Shown piece after piece: positions 36,219-44,593 of a stretch of DNA of 64,000 bases; position 1 is the stretch's first letter, and each line of letters opens with the position of its first letter. Position numbers and translations under genes: made by a program. Below the pieces are notes generated by a model that searched no databases, had not been told where the DNA came from, and was given only the letters and a program-made list of their open reading frames with translations. The DNA is taken from contig NZ_LMFS01000003.1 of NCBI RefSeq assembly GCF_001426945.1, positions 799,453-863,452 on the forward strand, written 5' to 3'. The stretch comes from Pseudolabrys sp. Root1462 (GTDB lineage Bacteria > Pseudomonadota > Alphaproteobacteria > Rhizobiales > Xanthobacteraceae).

Positions 36219-36911
36219 ATGAAAAACGTTGTCGTCCGCAACATCAAACGCGCCGATGCCGACGCCATCGCCACCTTCGAGAAGCTCGGCACCTCGACCG
36301 TGCACGAAGCGCTCGGGCGCTACCAGTTGATGAAGCCCTATATGCGTCCGGTCTGGGCCGGCGCGTCGATCGCCGGTCCCGCCGTCACGATCCTGGCACA
36401 GCCGGGCGACAACTGGATGCTGCATGTCGCCATCGAGCAGTGCCAGCCCGGCGACATCGTCGTGCTCGGCTGCACCGCCGACAATACCGACGGCATGATC
36501 GGCGACCTGATCGCCACCTCGCTGAAGGCGCGCGGCGTGAAGGGAGTCATTCTCGACGCCGGCTGCCGTGACGTCGTGGCGCTCAAGGAAATGGGCTTCC
36601 CGATCTGGTCGCGCGCGATTTCGTCGAAGGGCACGGTGAAGGCGACGTTGGGTTCGGTCAACATCCCGGTGGTCTGTGCCGGTGTTTACGTCGAGCCGGG
36701 CGACGCGGTGGTCGCCGACGACGACGGCGTCGTCGTCGTGCCGAAGAAGTATGTCGCCGAGACCGCAGCGAAGGCGCAGAAGCGCTTCGACGACGAGGAC
36801 GCCAAGCGGCAGAAGCTGGCCTCCGGCGTGCTCGGCCTCGACATGTACAACATGCGTGAGCCGCTGAAGAAGGCGGGCCTCGTCTACGTCGACAATCCGG
36901 AAGACGTCTGA
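36219..36911 (+). CDS. RraA-fold aldolase, LigK/GalC-like (4-carboxy-4-hydroxy-2-oxoadipate aldolase)
   Basis: 230 residues, the length of LigK/GalC-type CHA aldolases. Conserved parts are GTSTVHEALGR, TADNTDGMIGDLIATSLKARGVKGVILDAGCRDV (the Gly-Asp-Leu and Arg that bind the keto acid and metal) and [20 protein letters not shown]. Such enzymes split 4-carboxy-4-hydroxy-2-oxoadipate to pyruvate and oxaloacetate at the end of gallate/protocatechuate 4,5-cleavage. The RNase E inhibitor RraA has the same fold but is shorter and lacks the C-terminal extension seen here. It has an AAGGATGA ribosome site and is followed by a strong terminator. Confidence 0.82.
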   Translation: MKNVVVRNIKRADADAIATFEKLGTSTVHEALGRYQLMKPYMRPVWAGASIAGPAVTILAQPGDNWMLHVAIEQCQPGDIVVLGCTADNTDGMIGDLIATSLKARGVKGVILDAGCRDVVALKEMGFPIWSRAISSKGTVKATLGSVNIPVVCAGVYVEPGDAVVADDDGVVVVPKKYVAETAAKAQKRFDDEDAKRQKLASGVLGLDMYNMREPLKKAGLVYVDNPEDV

Positions 36912-36959
36912 CACCGCTGCCGAAGCCGTCTTCGGCGCGAAAGTTTTCGCGACTCCTGA

Positions 36960-36990
36960 GCCCCGCCGGAAACGGCGGGGCTTATCTTTT
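36960..36990 (+). terminator. Intrinsic terminator after the aldolase gene
   Basis: A 9-bp perfect stem GCCCCGCCG / CGGCGGGGC with a GAAA tetraloop (36960-36981), followed by TTATCTTTT. This is a textbook Rho-independent terminator, 48 bases after the stop codon. Confidence 0.93.
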
Positions 36991-37031
36991 GGGCATGCAT
37001 TTCTGCTGGGCACGTCCTGCGCGCCATGCGC

Positions 37032-37060
37032 TTGACCCTTGAGAAAGAAGGCGTTCTAGT
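37032..37060 (+). promoter_or_regulatory. Sigma-70-like promoter of the TetR operon
   Basis: TTGACC (37032-37037), a 17-base spacer and TCTAGT (37055-37060). The predicted start near 37067 falls within the palindrome that follows, so the TetR protein could block it directly. Confidence 0.55.
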
Positions 37061-37062
37061 GC

Positions 37063-37076
37063 CAATCACTTGATTG
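37063..37076. promoter_or_regulatory. Palindrome CAATCACTTGATTG, candidate TetR operator
   Basis: Half-sites CAATCA and TGATTG flank a 2-base centre; a third copy TGATTG lies at 37084-37089. It sits just downstream of the -10 element and about 20 bases before the tetR start. This is a typical autorepressor position. Confidence 0.6.
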
Positions 37077-37092
37077 AAGCAGGTGATTGAAT

Positions 37093-37770
37093 TTGGCGAA
37101 GGGCGCGCAAAGCACGGCCGACCTGATCCTCGATGTTGCCGAAGCCCAGTTCGCGGAACACGGGTACAAGGCAGTGTCGCTGCGCTCCATTCTGCGCGAG
37201 TGCGGCGCCAACGCCGCCGCCGCGCACTATCACTTCGGCAGCAAGGAGCAGATTCTCGCGGCGATCTTCGAACGCCGCTGTGCCGGCATGAACAGCGCGC
37301 GCCTCGACCTGCTGGATGCCGCCGAAAAGTCTGCAGCGCCCGACCTGATCGAGCGCATTCTCGACGCGTTCCTACGCCCCGCGCTGGTCTGGAAGGACGA
37401 CGACAAGGGGACACGCCGCTTCATGCGACTGCGCGCCGTCGTCGCCTATGAGCAGGAAGCGTTGGCGCGCGATCTCATCGCCCGATACTTCAACGACACC
37501 AGCCAGCGCTTCATCGAGGCGTTGCACAGGCGCCTGCCGCATCTCGGCCTGCCGGAGCTCTATTTGCGCTTCCAGTTTCTGCTCGGCGCTCATTACTACA
37601 CCGTGCTCAATCCGCACCGCATCCAGGACCTGTCGAAAGGCCTGTGCGATCCGGCCGACACCGAAGTCACGCTGCGCACCATGATCGCGCTGTTCGCCGC
37701 CGGTCTGCGCGCGCCGAATGTTCTTCCGTTGCCCTCTGGCGCGGTCCCATCCATGGAGACGACCCTTTGA
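37093..37770 (+). CDS. TetR-family transcriptional regulator
   Basis: 225 residues. The N-terminal helix-turn-helix is ADLILDVAEAQFAEHGYKAVSLRSILRECGANAAAAHYHFGSKEQILAAIF, the classical TetR signature. The C-terminal ligand domain is not assigned. No ATG is available: TTG codons at 37093 (preceded by AGGTG) and 37087 are the possible starts. The stop overlaps the next gene's TTG start, so the regulator heads the aminotransferase/ABC-importer operon and probably represses it. Confidence 0.87.
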   Translation: MAKGAQSTADLILDVAEAQFAEHGYKAVSLRSILRECGANAAAAHYHFGSKEQILAAIFERRCAGMNSARLDLLDAAEKSAAPDLIERILDAFLRPALVWKDDDKGTRRFMRLRAVVAYEQEALARDLIARYFNDTSQRFIEALHRRLPHLGLPELYLRFQFLLGAHYYTVLNPHRIQDLSKGLCDPADTEVTLRTMIALFAAGLRAPNVLPLPSGAVPSMETTL

Positions 37771-38942
37771 ATTCGCCGCTTTCCGGTCTGCCGAAACTTG
37801 CCGAGCGCGTCAGTTCGCTGAAGCCATCGGCAACCGTCGAAATGTCCGAGCGCATTCGCCAGGGCCGTGCCGCTGGCCGTAAGATCATCGGCCTGTCGAG
37901 CGGCGATCCCAATCTCGCCACCGATCCGCGTATCGTTGAAGCGGCGGAACGCGCCATTCGCGGCGGCGAGACGCATTATTCGACGCCTGCCGGCCTGCCG
38001 GCTTTGCGCGAGGCGATCGCCGCTTACGAGAAGCGCCGCTCGGGTGCGACCTATGACGCTGCCGATATTCTGGTCACGCCCGGCGGCAAATTCGCGCTGC
38101 TGACGGCGCTGATGGGCGTTGTCGGCCCGGGTGATGAAGTGCTGGTGCCGGAACCGGGCTGGGTCAGCTACGGTCCCTGCGTTCGCTTGTGCGGCGGCAA
38201 GCCGGTGGCGCTGGCCATGCTCGACCGCATCGATGTACAGGCGGTCGAAGCCGCAATCACGAAGCAGACACGCGCCATCATCCTCAATTCGCCGGTCAAC
38301 CCGACTGGGCGCATCCTGCCGGAGGACGAAATCGCCGCCGTGGTGAAGATCGCGGAGAAGCACAATCTCTGGATCATCTTCGATCAGGTCTATGCCGATC
38401 TCACCTATGACCGTCCGGTGGCCTTCGCGCAGGCCAGCGAGGCCGGCCGGGCGCGTACGCTGGTCGTCGACAGCACCTCGAAAACCTTCGGCATGACCGG
38501 CTGGCGCCTTGGCTATCTCGCAGTGCCGTCGGGCTTCGCCAAGCAGATCGTCAAGTTCCTGCAGCACTCGATCTATTGCGTGCCGCCCTTCATCCAGGTC
38601 GCCGGCATCGAGGCGCTGCGCCTGTATGACGAGATCGTGCCGCGCTACCGCTCGATGTTCAGGAAGCGTCTCGCGCGTAGCGTCGAGGCGTTGTCGAAGA
38701 TCGACGGCATCGAATGCCACATGTCTGACGCAACCTTCTATCTGTTCCCGAAGGTCGCGGGTGACGACGCCGCGATCGCCAAGCGCTGGCTCGACACCCT
38801 CGATGTCGCGACGTTGCCTGGCTCGTCGTTCGGCGGACCGGGGGCAGGGCACCTGCGGCTGTCGCTGACGGTGTCCGACGAAGAACTCGAAACAGCTTTA
38901 ACCCGCATCGCCAAGGCCGGAATCGGCGTGCCAACCGTGTAA
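37767..38942 (+). CDS. Class I/II (AspC-like) PLP aminotransferase
   Basis: 391 residues, fold type I. Motifs: LSSGDPNLATDPRIVEAAERAI, ILNSPVNPTGRILPEDE (the Asn-Pro binding PLP), FDQVYADLTY and the Schiff-base Lys239 in STSKTFGMTGWRLGYL. It resembles alphaproteobacterial aspartate/aromatic aminotransferases. The start is TTG at 37767 with GGAG eight bases before; it overlaps the tetR stop. The downstream importer suggests that an imported amino acid is transaminated; the specificity is unknown. Confidence 0.9.
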   Translation: MNSPLSGLPKLAERVSSLKPSATVEMSERIRQGRAAGRKIIGLSSGDPNLATDPRIVEAAERAIRGGETHYSTPAGLPALREAIAAYEKRRSGATYDAADILVTPGGKFALLTALMGVVGPGDEVLVPEPGWVSYGPCVRLCGGKPVALAMLDRIDVQAVEAAITKQTRAIILNSPVNPTGRILPEDEIAAVVKIAEKHNLWIIFDQVYADLTYDRPVAFAQASEAGRARTLVVDSTSKTFGMTGWRLGYLAVPSGFAKQIVKFLQHSIYCVPPFIQVAGIEALRLYDEIVPRYRSMFRKRLARSVEALSKIDGIECHMSDATFYLFPKVAGDDAAIAKRWLDTLDVATLPGSSFGGPGAGHLRLSLTVSDEELETALTRIAKAGIGVPTV

Positions 38943-38947
38943 CGGAG

Positions 38948-39760
38948 ATGAAGACGATGATTCGTTTCAACAGCATTCTTGCGGCAATTGCGGCCGTCGC
39001 TATCGCGGGAGCCGGAGTCCATCCGGCGTCGGCGCAGGCGCCGGACACGATCGCGCAGATCAAGCAGCGCGGCAAACTGCTCGCCGGCGTCAAGTTCGAC
39101 ACGCCGCCGTTCGGCTTCCTCAACGAAAAGAACGAGCCGGTCGGCTTCGACCTCGACATCGTCAAGAAGGTCGCCGAGCGCATCGGCGTGCCGGTCGAGT
39201 TCGTCAAGGTGACGTCGCCGACCCGCATTCCGCTGCTCGTCAGTGGCAACGTCGATCTGTCCGCGGCCTCGATGACGCACACCCAGGAGCGCGACAAGAC
39301 CATCGACTTCTCGATCACCTACTACACCGGTGCGCAGTCGCTGATCGTGCCGAAGGCGAGCACCATCAAGAGCCTCAAGGATCTCGCCGGCAAGCAGGTC
39401 TCGGTGCAGCAGGGTACGACGCTGGAGAAGAATATCGCCGCGGCCGCGCCAGGCGCCAAGATCGTCGCCTTCAAGGACTACAACAGCGCCTGGCTGGCGC
39501 TGGTGCAGGGCCGCGTCGATGCGCTCACCGGCAGCCTCAACATCCTCCAGGGCTTTGCCAAGGACAACAAGGACTACGTGATCCTGCCCGACCGCTTCAG
39601 CGTCGAGCCGTTCGGCATCGGCGTACGCCAGGGTGACTCGTCGCTGCGCGACGCCGTCAACTTCGCGCTGCAGGACATGTGGAAGTCCGGCGAATATGCC
39701 GAGCTGTACAAGAAATGGTTCGGCGCCGAGCCGGACGTGCCGCTCGAAGTCTGGCCGTAA
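38948..39760 (+). CDS. Amino-acid ABC transporter substrate-binding protein
   Basis: 270 residues, family 3 periplasmic solute-binding protein. The signal peptide runs to about residue 29 (HPASAQA). The mature protein opens with IAQIKQRGKLLAGVKFDTPPFGFLNEKNEPVGFDLDI, with the amino-acid-binding pattern SAASMTHTQERDKTIDFS (Arg binding the carboxylate). It starts 5 bp after the aminotransferase stop and precedes two permeases and an ATPase of the polar amino-acid type. Confidence 0.93.
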   Translation: MKTMIRFNSILAAIAAVAIAGAGVHPASAQAPDTIAQIKQRGKLLAGVKFDTPPFGFLNEKNEPVGFDLDIVKKVAERIGVPVEFVKVTSPTRIPLLVSGNVDLSAASMTHTQERDKTIDFSITYYTGAQSLIVPKASTIKSLKDLAGKQVSVQQGTTLEKNIAAAAPGAKIVAFKDYNSAWLALVQGRVDALTGSLNILQGFAKDNKDYVILPDRFSVEPFGIGVRQGDSSLRDAVNFALQDMWKSGEYAELYKKWFGAEPDVPLEVWP

Positions 39761-39787
39761 CCCGCGGCGTATGACGAGCGACGGACC

Positions 39788-40465
39788 ATGAACTACCGTT
39801 TCGATTGGACGCCGATCTGGGAGCAGCGCGACCTCATCCTCAGCGGTCTTTGGATGACGATCGCGGTCTCGCTGGTCTCGCTCGCCATCTCGATCGTCAT
39901 CGGTTTCGTCGTCGGAACGGGCGGTGCCTCGGGCTCGCGATCCGCGCGCCTGGGCGCCGCCCTGTTCGTCGATACCATGCGCAACATCCCGCTGCTCATT
40001 CACATGTACATCTGGTACATGGCGCTGGCCTTCCTCAAGCTGCCGGCCTTTGCCTGCGCCGTGCTGGGCCTGAGCCTCTATTCCGGCGCCTACGTCGCCG
40101 AAGTCGTACGCTCGGGCATCGGTGCCGTGCGCCGCGGCCAGATGCAGGCGGCGCTGGCGACCGGTCTGACCCGGATCCAGGCATTTCGCTTCATCATTTA
40201 TCCGCAGGCGCTGCGCATCATCGCGCCGTCGCTGGCAAGCCTGTTCTCCCAGCTCATCAAGGACTCGTCGCTCGCCTCGGTCATCGCGGTCGCCGAATTG
40301 ACCTATGAGGCGGGCGCCATCGAAGGTCAGACCTTCCGCACCTTCGAGGTCTACATCACGATCTCTGTGCTCTACCTCATCCTCGTGACCGTCGCGAGCC
40401 AGCTCGTGATGCTGGTGCCCGGGGCTCGCAACGATGCGTCTTCGGCGAGGTTCGCCGATGCTTGA
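39788..40465 (+). CDS. Amino-acid ABC transporter permease (HisMQ type)
   Basis: 225 residues, five or six hydrophobic segments. The EAA loop that docks the ATPase is AALATGLTRIQAFRFIIYPQALRIIAPSLASLFSQLIKDSS. It overlaps the second permease gene by 8 bp; together they form the heterodimeric channel. Confidence 0.93.
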   Translation: MNYRFDWTPIWEQRDLILSGLWMTIAVSLVSLAISIVIGFVVGTGGASGSRSARLGAALFVDTMRNIPLLIHMYIWYMALAFLKLPAFACAVLGLSLYSGAYVAEVVRSGIGAVRRGQMQAALATGLTRIQAFRFIIYPQALRIIAPSLASLFSQLIKDSSLASVIAVAELTYEAGAIEGQTFRTFEVYITISVLYLILVTVASQLVMLVPGARNDASSARFADA

Positions 40466-41108
40466 CGTCATTACGCGCAATCTGCCGTTCCTGCTGGCCG
40501 GCCTGTGGACCACGATCCACCTGTCGATCTGGACGATCGTCGGCGGCACGCTGCTCGGCGCCGTGCTCGGCATCCTGCGTTATGTCCGGTTCCCGGTGCT
40601 CGGCACGGCCTCGATGCTGTTCATCGAGTTCATTCGCGGCACGCCGCTTCTGGTGGTTCTGCTCATCACCTATTTCGCGCTGCCGGCTTTGCTCGGCTAC
40701 AAGACCACGGCCTACAATGCCGCGCTGCTCGGCTTCATCCTGTTCACCGGCGCCTACATCGCCGAAGACTTCCGCGCCGGCCTGCGCTCGGTGAGGCCGG
40801 GCCTGATTCAGGCCGGCCTCGCCACCGGATTGACGCGCTGGCAGGTGTTGCGATTCGTCATCGCGCCGCAGGCCACCCGCATCGTCATTCCATCGCTGTT
40901 CAACCAGTATGTCCGCCTGCTGAAATTTACCTCGGTCGCATCCATTATCGGCGTGACCGAGCTGACCGGCGCGGCCTTGCTGATCAACGCGCGCGATTTC
41001 CACCCGGTCACCCTGCTGGGTGCGGTCGCGGTGACCTATCTTGTCGTCTGCTATGCTTTGTCCATGGTCGGCCGCGTGCTGTACGCGCGCTTCGCCGTGA
41101 GAACGTGA
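40458..41108 (+). CDS. Amino-acid ABC transporter permease (HisMQ type)
   Basis: 216 residues, second subunit of the channel. The EAA loop is AGLATGLTRWQVLRFVIAPQATRIVIPSLFNQYVRLLKFTS. The ATG at 40458 lies 8 bases before the stop of the first permease and has GCGAGG upstream; 8 codons further upstream the frame is already within the other gene. Confidence 0.92.
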   Translation: MLDVITRNLPFLLAGLWTTIHLSIWTIVGGTLLGAVLGILRYVRFPVLGTASMLFIEFIRGTPLLVVLLITYFALPALLGYKTTAYNAALLGFILFTGAYIAEDFRAGLRSVRPGLIQAGLATGLTRWQVLRFVIAPQATRIVIPSLFNQYVRLLKFTSVASIIGVTELTGAALLINARDFHPVTLLGAVAVTYLVVCYALSMVGRVLYARFAVRT

Positions 41109-41115
41109 GTCCCGA

Positions 41116-41859
41116 ATGAGCGAAGCTCCGATCGTCGAAATCCGCGACCTTCATAAAAGCTACGGGGCGACGCCCGTGCTGCGCGGCTGCACCATGAACG
41201 TCAACCGCGGCGAGGTGGTCGTGGTCTGCGGGCCGTCCGGCTCCGGCAAGAGCACGCTCATCAAATGCGTGAACGGCCTCGAGCGCTATCAGTCGGGCAG
41301 CATCAAGGTTGAGGGCATCGAGGTCGGCGCGAAGGATACCGACCTGCCGAAGCTGCGCTCGCGCATCGGCATGGTGTTTCAGCATTTCGAGCTCTATCCG
41401 CATATGTCGGTTCTCAAGAACCTCGAACTGGCCCAGGTTCATGTCCTCAAGCGCTCGCGCGCCGAGGCGGCCGAGCGCGGACGCCAGCTTCTCAAGCGCG
41501 TCGGGCTTGAGGCAAAAGCCGACGCCATGCCAGTCGATTTGTCGGGCGGCCAGCAGCAGCGCGTCGCCATCGCCCGGGCGCTGGCGCTCGATCCGCAGGC
41601 TATCCTGTTCGACGAGCCGACTTCGGCGCTCGATCCGGAAATGATCCACGAAGTGCTTCAGGTCATGACCGAGCTGGCGACCGAGGGCATGACGATGATG
41701 GTCGTGACCCACGAAATGGGGTTTGCCCGCCGCGTCGCCAACCGCGTCGTGTTCATGGACGCCGGTGAGATCGTCGAGAATGCCGGCAGCGAGGAGTTCT
41801 TCTCGCGGCCGCGCACGCCGCGGGCCACGGAATTCCTTTCAAAGATCCTGTCGCACTGA
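41116..41859 (+). CDS. Amino-acid ABC transporter ATP-binding protein
   Basis: 247 residues. Walker [11 protein letters not shown]-loop [15 protein letters not shown], signature [19 protein letters not shown], Walker [16 protein letters not shown] and H-loop VVTHEMGFA are all present. It is the GlnQ/HisP-type ATPase that powers the two permeases encoded just upstream and is the last gene of the operon. It converges on the class II aldolase gene after 11 bp. Confidence 0.95.
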   Translation: MSEAPIVEIRDLHKSYGATPVLRGCTMNVNRGEVVVVCGPSGSGKSTLIKCVNGLERYQSGSIKVEGIEVGAKDTDLPKLRSRIGMVFQHFELYPHMSVLKNLELAQVHVLKRSRAEAAERGRQLLKRVGLEAKADAMPVDLSGGQQQRVAIARALALDPQAILFDEPTSALDPEMIHEVLQVMTELATEGMTMMVVTHEMGFARRVANRVVFMDAGEIVENAGSEEFFSRPRTPRATEFLSKILSH

Positions 41860-41870
41860 GCGGCGGCTCG

Positions 41871-42605
41871 CTACACCTCGCCCGCCGCCTCGGCCTTCCA
41901 CAGCGCCCATGAGCGATCGACGACCTTGTCGTTGGTCGCCGTGGCCTTGGCGGCTTCCTCGTCCGACAGATAGGTCACGTCGCCGAGCCGCATGGCGTCC
42001 ATCTGCATGGTGGCGTTCAGCGCCGCATAGATGGCGCGGAACACCGTGTGCTTGATCGAGGCGCCGGCCATGGTCGCGCCGTGGCCGCGCATCAGCACGA
42101 CGGCGTGGCCGCCCAGCGACTTGGCCAGTTCGCGGCCCATGTCGGGCGACGAGATCAGCATGTCGGTCATGCCGAATGCTTCGCGCGCCTCGAACCGGCC
42201 GACGCCGTGACCGAGAAAGCCGCTCATGTGATAGAGCGGCTTGAGCGGCACCTGGCAGACGCAGAACGTCACCAGCGACGGCGCATGGCAATGGATCACC
42301 GACATCACGTCGGGGCGCGCCTTGTAGATCTCGCCGTGAATGTAGCGCTCGATATAGCCGCGGCGCTCCTTGAGCGTCAGCGCGTTGCTGTCGAGATCGT
42401 AAATCGCGATGTCGTCCTTGGTGACCAGCGCCGGCGCGCGCTCGGCGGCCAGCAGATACATCGACGGGTTCTTGTCGTGCCGCACGCTGATATGGCCGAG
42501 GCCATCGACGATGCCCTTGGCATAGAGCACGCGGTTGGCGGCGACGAGGTCGTTGAGCAGGCTGGCGTCGGGCTCGGGCGGGCGGTCGGTCATGAGCGTT
42601 TCCAT
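41871..42605 (-). CDS. Class II aldolase/adducin-family protein
   Basis: 244 residues, FucA/AraD fold. Zinc ligands are visible in MSVIHCHAPSLVTF and LMRGHGATMAG, and an N-terminal anion-binding region is GLGHISVRHDKNPSMYLL. Members cleave or epimerise phosphosugars or decarboxylate hydroxy acids; specificity cannot be read. ATG at 42605 or 42593 (fifth codon). It is not clearly linked to either neighbour. Confidence 0.87.
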   Translation of the reverse strand: METLMTDRPPEPDASLLNDLVAANRVLYAKGIVDGLGHISVRHDKNPSMYLLAAERAPALVTKDDIAIYDLDSNALTLKERRGYIERYIHGEIYKARPDVMSVIHCHAPSLVTFCVCQVPLKPLYHMSGFLGHGVGRFEAREAFGMTDMLISSPDMGRELAKSLGGHAVVLMRGHGATMAGASIKHTVFRAIYAALNATMQMDAMRLGDVTYLSDEEAAKATATNDKVVDRSWALWKAEAAGEV

Positions 42606-42695
42606 GCGGCCGGCCGTTTTGTGGATGTTGGGGAGGCGCGGCGTTCGCCGGCATTCAACGGCACATCGCGCGCCGGCGCAACGGCTATCGGCCGG

Positions 42696-43493
42696 TCAGC
42701 GGCCATGCCTTTCCGCGCGGTGCGGCAGCACGAACGGCATCGCCTGTTCCGGCACGCGGCCCACCGCCGACGCAACGCCGAACACGCGCGCCAGCGTCTC
42801 GTCGTTGATCGTTTCCACGGGCGGGCCGTCGGCGGCGACGCAGCCGCGGCTGAGCACGATGACGCGTTCCGCCAGCAGCGCCGCGAGGTTGAGATCGTGG
42901 ACGATGGCAATCGTCGTCGTGCCGCGGGCCGCGCATTGCCTGGCCACCGTCACCAGATCGAGCTGGTGCCGCAGGTCGAGGCTCGCCGTCGGTTCGTCGA
43001 GCAGCAGGATGCCGGGGCCGCTGGCTTCCTCGCCGCAGGCGAGTTGCAGCATGACGCGGGCGAAGTGCACGCGCTGCTGTTCGCCGCCCGACAGGGTATT
43101 GATGATGCGCTCCTGAAAGCCATCGAGATCGACGGCGGCGAGCGCCGCTTCCGCCATGGTGTCGATGGCCGCGCCGCGCCGTTCGCCGGCGCCCATGCGC
43201 ACCACTTCGGCGACGGTGAAGGGAAACGTCACCGTGACATGCTGCGACAGCACCGCCCGGCGCAGCGCCAGTTCGCGCGGCGGCCAGGCCTGCGGCGCGC
43301 GGCCCTTCAAGTGAATGCTGCCGCCGCTCGGCGCGAGTTCGCCGGACAAAGCCCGCAGCAGCGTCGATTTGCCGGCGCCGTTCGGGCCGATGACGGCGAT
43401 GGTCTCGCCTTGCGCGACCGAAAACGACACGTCGTCGAGCAGCCGCTTGCTGCCGACGCGCACCGTCAGCGCTCTGACGTCGATGGCGTTCAT
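42696..43493 (-). CDS. hmuV: Hemin ABC transporter ATP-binding protein
   Basis: 265 residues. Walker A IGPNGAGKSTLLRALSG, signature LSGGEQQRVHFARVMLQL, Walker B ILLLDEPTASLDLRHQ and H-loop VHDLNLAA. The Cys/Gly-rich insertion before Walker B (ACGEEASGPGILLLDEP) is typical of HmuV. The ATG at 43493 overlaps the hmuU stop as ATGA; a frame extending 50 codons further is only shadow. Couples ATP hydrolysis to heme import. Confidence 0.95.
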   Translation of the reverse strand: MNAIDVRALTVRVGSKRLLDDVSFSVAQGETIAVIGPNGAGKSTLLRALSGELAPSGGSIHLKGRAPQAWPPRELALRRAVLSQHVTVTFPFTVAEVVRMGAGERRGAAIDTMAEAALAAVDLDGFQERIINTLSGGEQQRVHFARVMLQLACGEEASGPGILLLDEPTASLDLRHQLDLVTVARQCAARGTTTIAIVHDLNLAALLAERVIVLSRGCVAADGPPVETINDETLARVFGVASAVGRVPEQAMPFVLPHRAERHGR

Positions 43494-44593
43494 AGCCCGG
43501 CCAATCCGCGCTGACGCAGCAGCAGCACGAGGAAGAACGGCGCGCCGAACAGCGCGGTCAGCACGCCGATCGGCACTTCCGCCGGCGCGGCGATGGTGCG
43601 CGCCGCGGTGTCGGCCGCGAGCAGCAGCGCGGCGCCGAAGCAAGCCGACGCCGGCAGCAGGCGCCGGTGGCCGGGGCCGATGACGAGCCGCAACAGATGC
43701 GGCACGACGATGCCGACGAAGCCGACGACGCCGGCGAAGGCCACTGCCGCGCCGGTCATCGCCGCGATCAGCACGATGGCGATGCGTTTGAGCCGCTCGA
43801 CGGCGATGCCCATGTGAAAGGCCTCGGTCTCGCCGAGCACGAGAAAGTCGAGGCCGCGGCCGATGAACGGAATCGCGGCGAACAGCGCGGCGAGGAACGG
43901 CGCGATCAGCGCCGCCTTCTCCCAGGTGGCGCCGCCGAGCGAGCCGAGCATCCAGAAGGTGATGTCGCGCAACTGCCGGTCATCGGCGACGAACACCAGG
44001 AGGCCGATGCCGGCATTGGCCAGCGCTGCGATGGCGAGGCCGGCGAGCAGGAAGATGGCAATTGAAGTGGCGCGCCCGCGGCTGGCCAGGCGCTGCAGGA
44101 TCGCGGTGGTGATGAGGGAGCCGATGAAAGCCGCGAGCGGCAGAATGGCGAACGGCAGCGGCACGGCTTGTGCGGTCAGCCTGTCGCCGATGACGATGGC
44201 CGCGGCGGCCGCCAGCGCGCCGCCGCTGGAGACGCCGACCAGCGCCGGATCGGCCAGCGGATTGCGGAACAGGCCCTGCATGATGGCGCCGCTCGCCGCG
44301 AGCAGCGCGCCGATGATGATGGCGACGGCGATGCGCGGCAGCCGCACCGACAGCAGCACCAGCCGGTCGCGCTCGGCGATCGCGGCGTCGATCGGATGCG
44401 CCAGTCCGAGCGCAGCGGGAATGCGATTGAGCGGAATGCCGGCAGCGCCGACCGACATCGCCGCCAGCGCCGCGACGATGAGAAGCAGGACGAGCGTTGG
44501 AAACAGCAGCGGCCCGGCCATGAGCGCGCGCAGCCGCGCAACGGGCGACGTCGCCGGCAGACGCGCGGGCAGGGCGTCGCTCATTCCGGACAT
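43490..44593 (-). CDS. hmuU: Hemin ABC transporter permease (FecCD family)
   Basis: 367 residues with about nine or ten membrane segments. Family motifs are VRLPRIAVAIIIGALLAASGAIMQGLFRNPLADPALVGVSSGG and VGFVGIVVPHLLRLVIGPGHRRLLPASA, the hallmarks of FecCD heme/siderophore permeases. The start overlaps the last 13 bases of hmuT, and the stop overlaps hmuV. Works in the inner membrane as a homodimer with HmuV. Confidence 0.95.
   Translation of the reverse strand: MSGMSDALPARLPATSPVARLRALMAGPLLFPTLVLLLIVAALAAMSVGAAGIPLNRIPAALGLAHPIDAAIAERDRLVLLSVRLPRIAVAIIIGALLAASGAIMQGLFRNPLADPALVGVSSGGALAAAAAIVIGDRLTAQAVPLPFAILPLAAFIGSLITTAILQRLASRGRATSIAIFLLAGLAIAALANAGIGLLVFVADDRQLRDITFWMLGSLGGATWEKAALIAPFLAALFAAIPFIGRGLDFLVLGETEAFHMGIAVERLKRIAIVLIAAMTGAAVAFAGVVGFVGIVVPHLLRLVIGPGHRRLLPASACFGAALLLAADTAARTIAAPAEVPIGVLTALFGAPFFLVLLLRQRGLAGL

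Noticed and set aside
38738..40573. 611-residue minus-strand frame opposite the amino-acid ABC genes
   Set aside because: His/Asp/Arg-rich antisense artefact; the opposite strand codes a normal importer.
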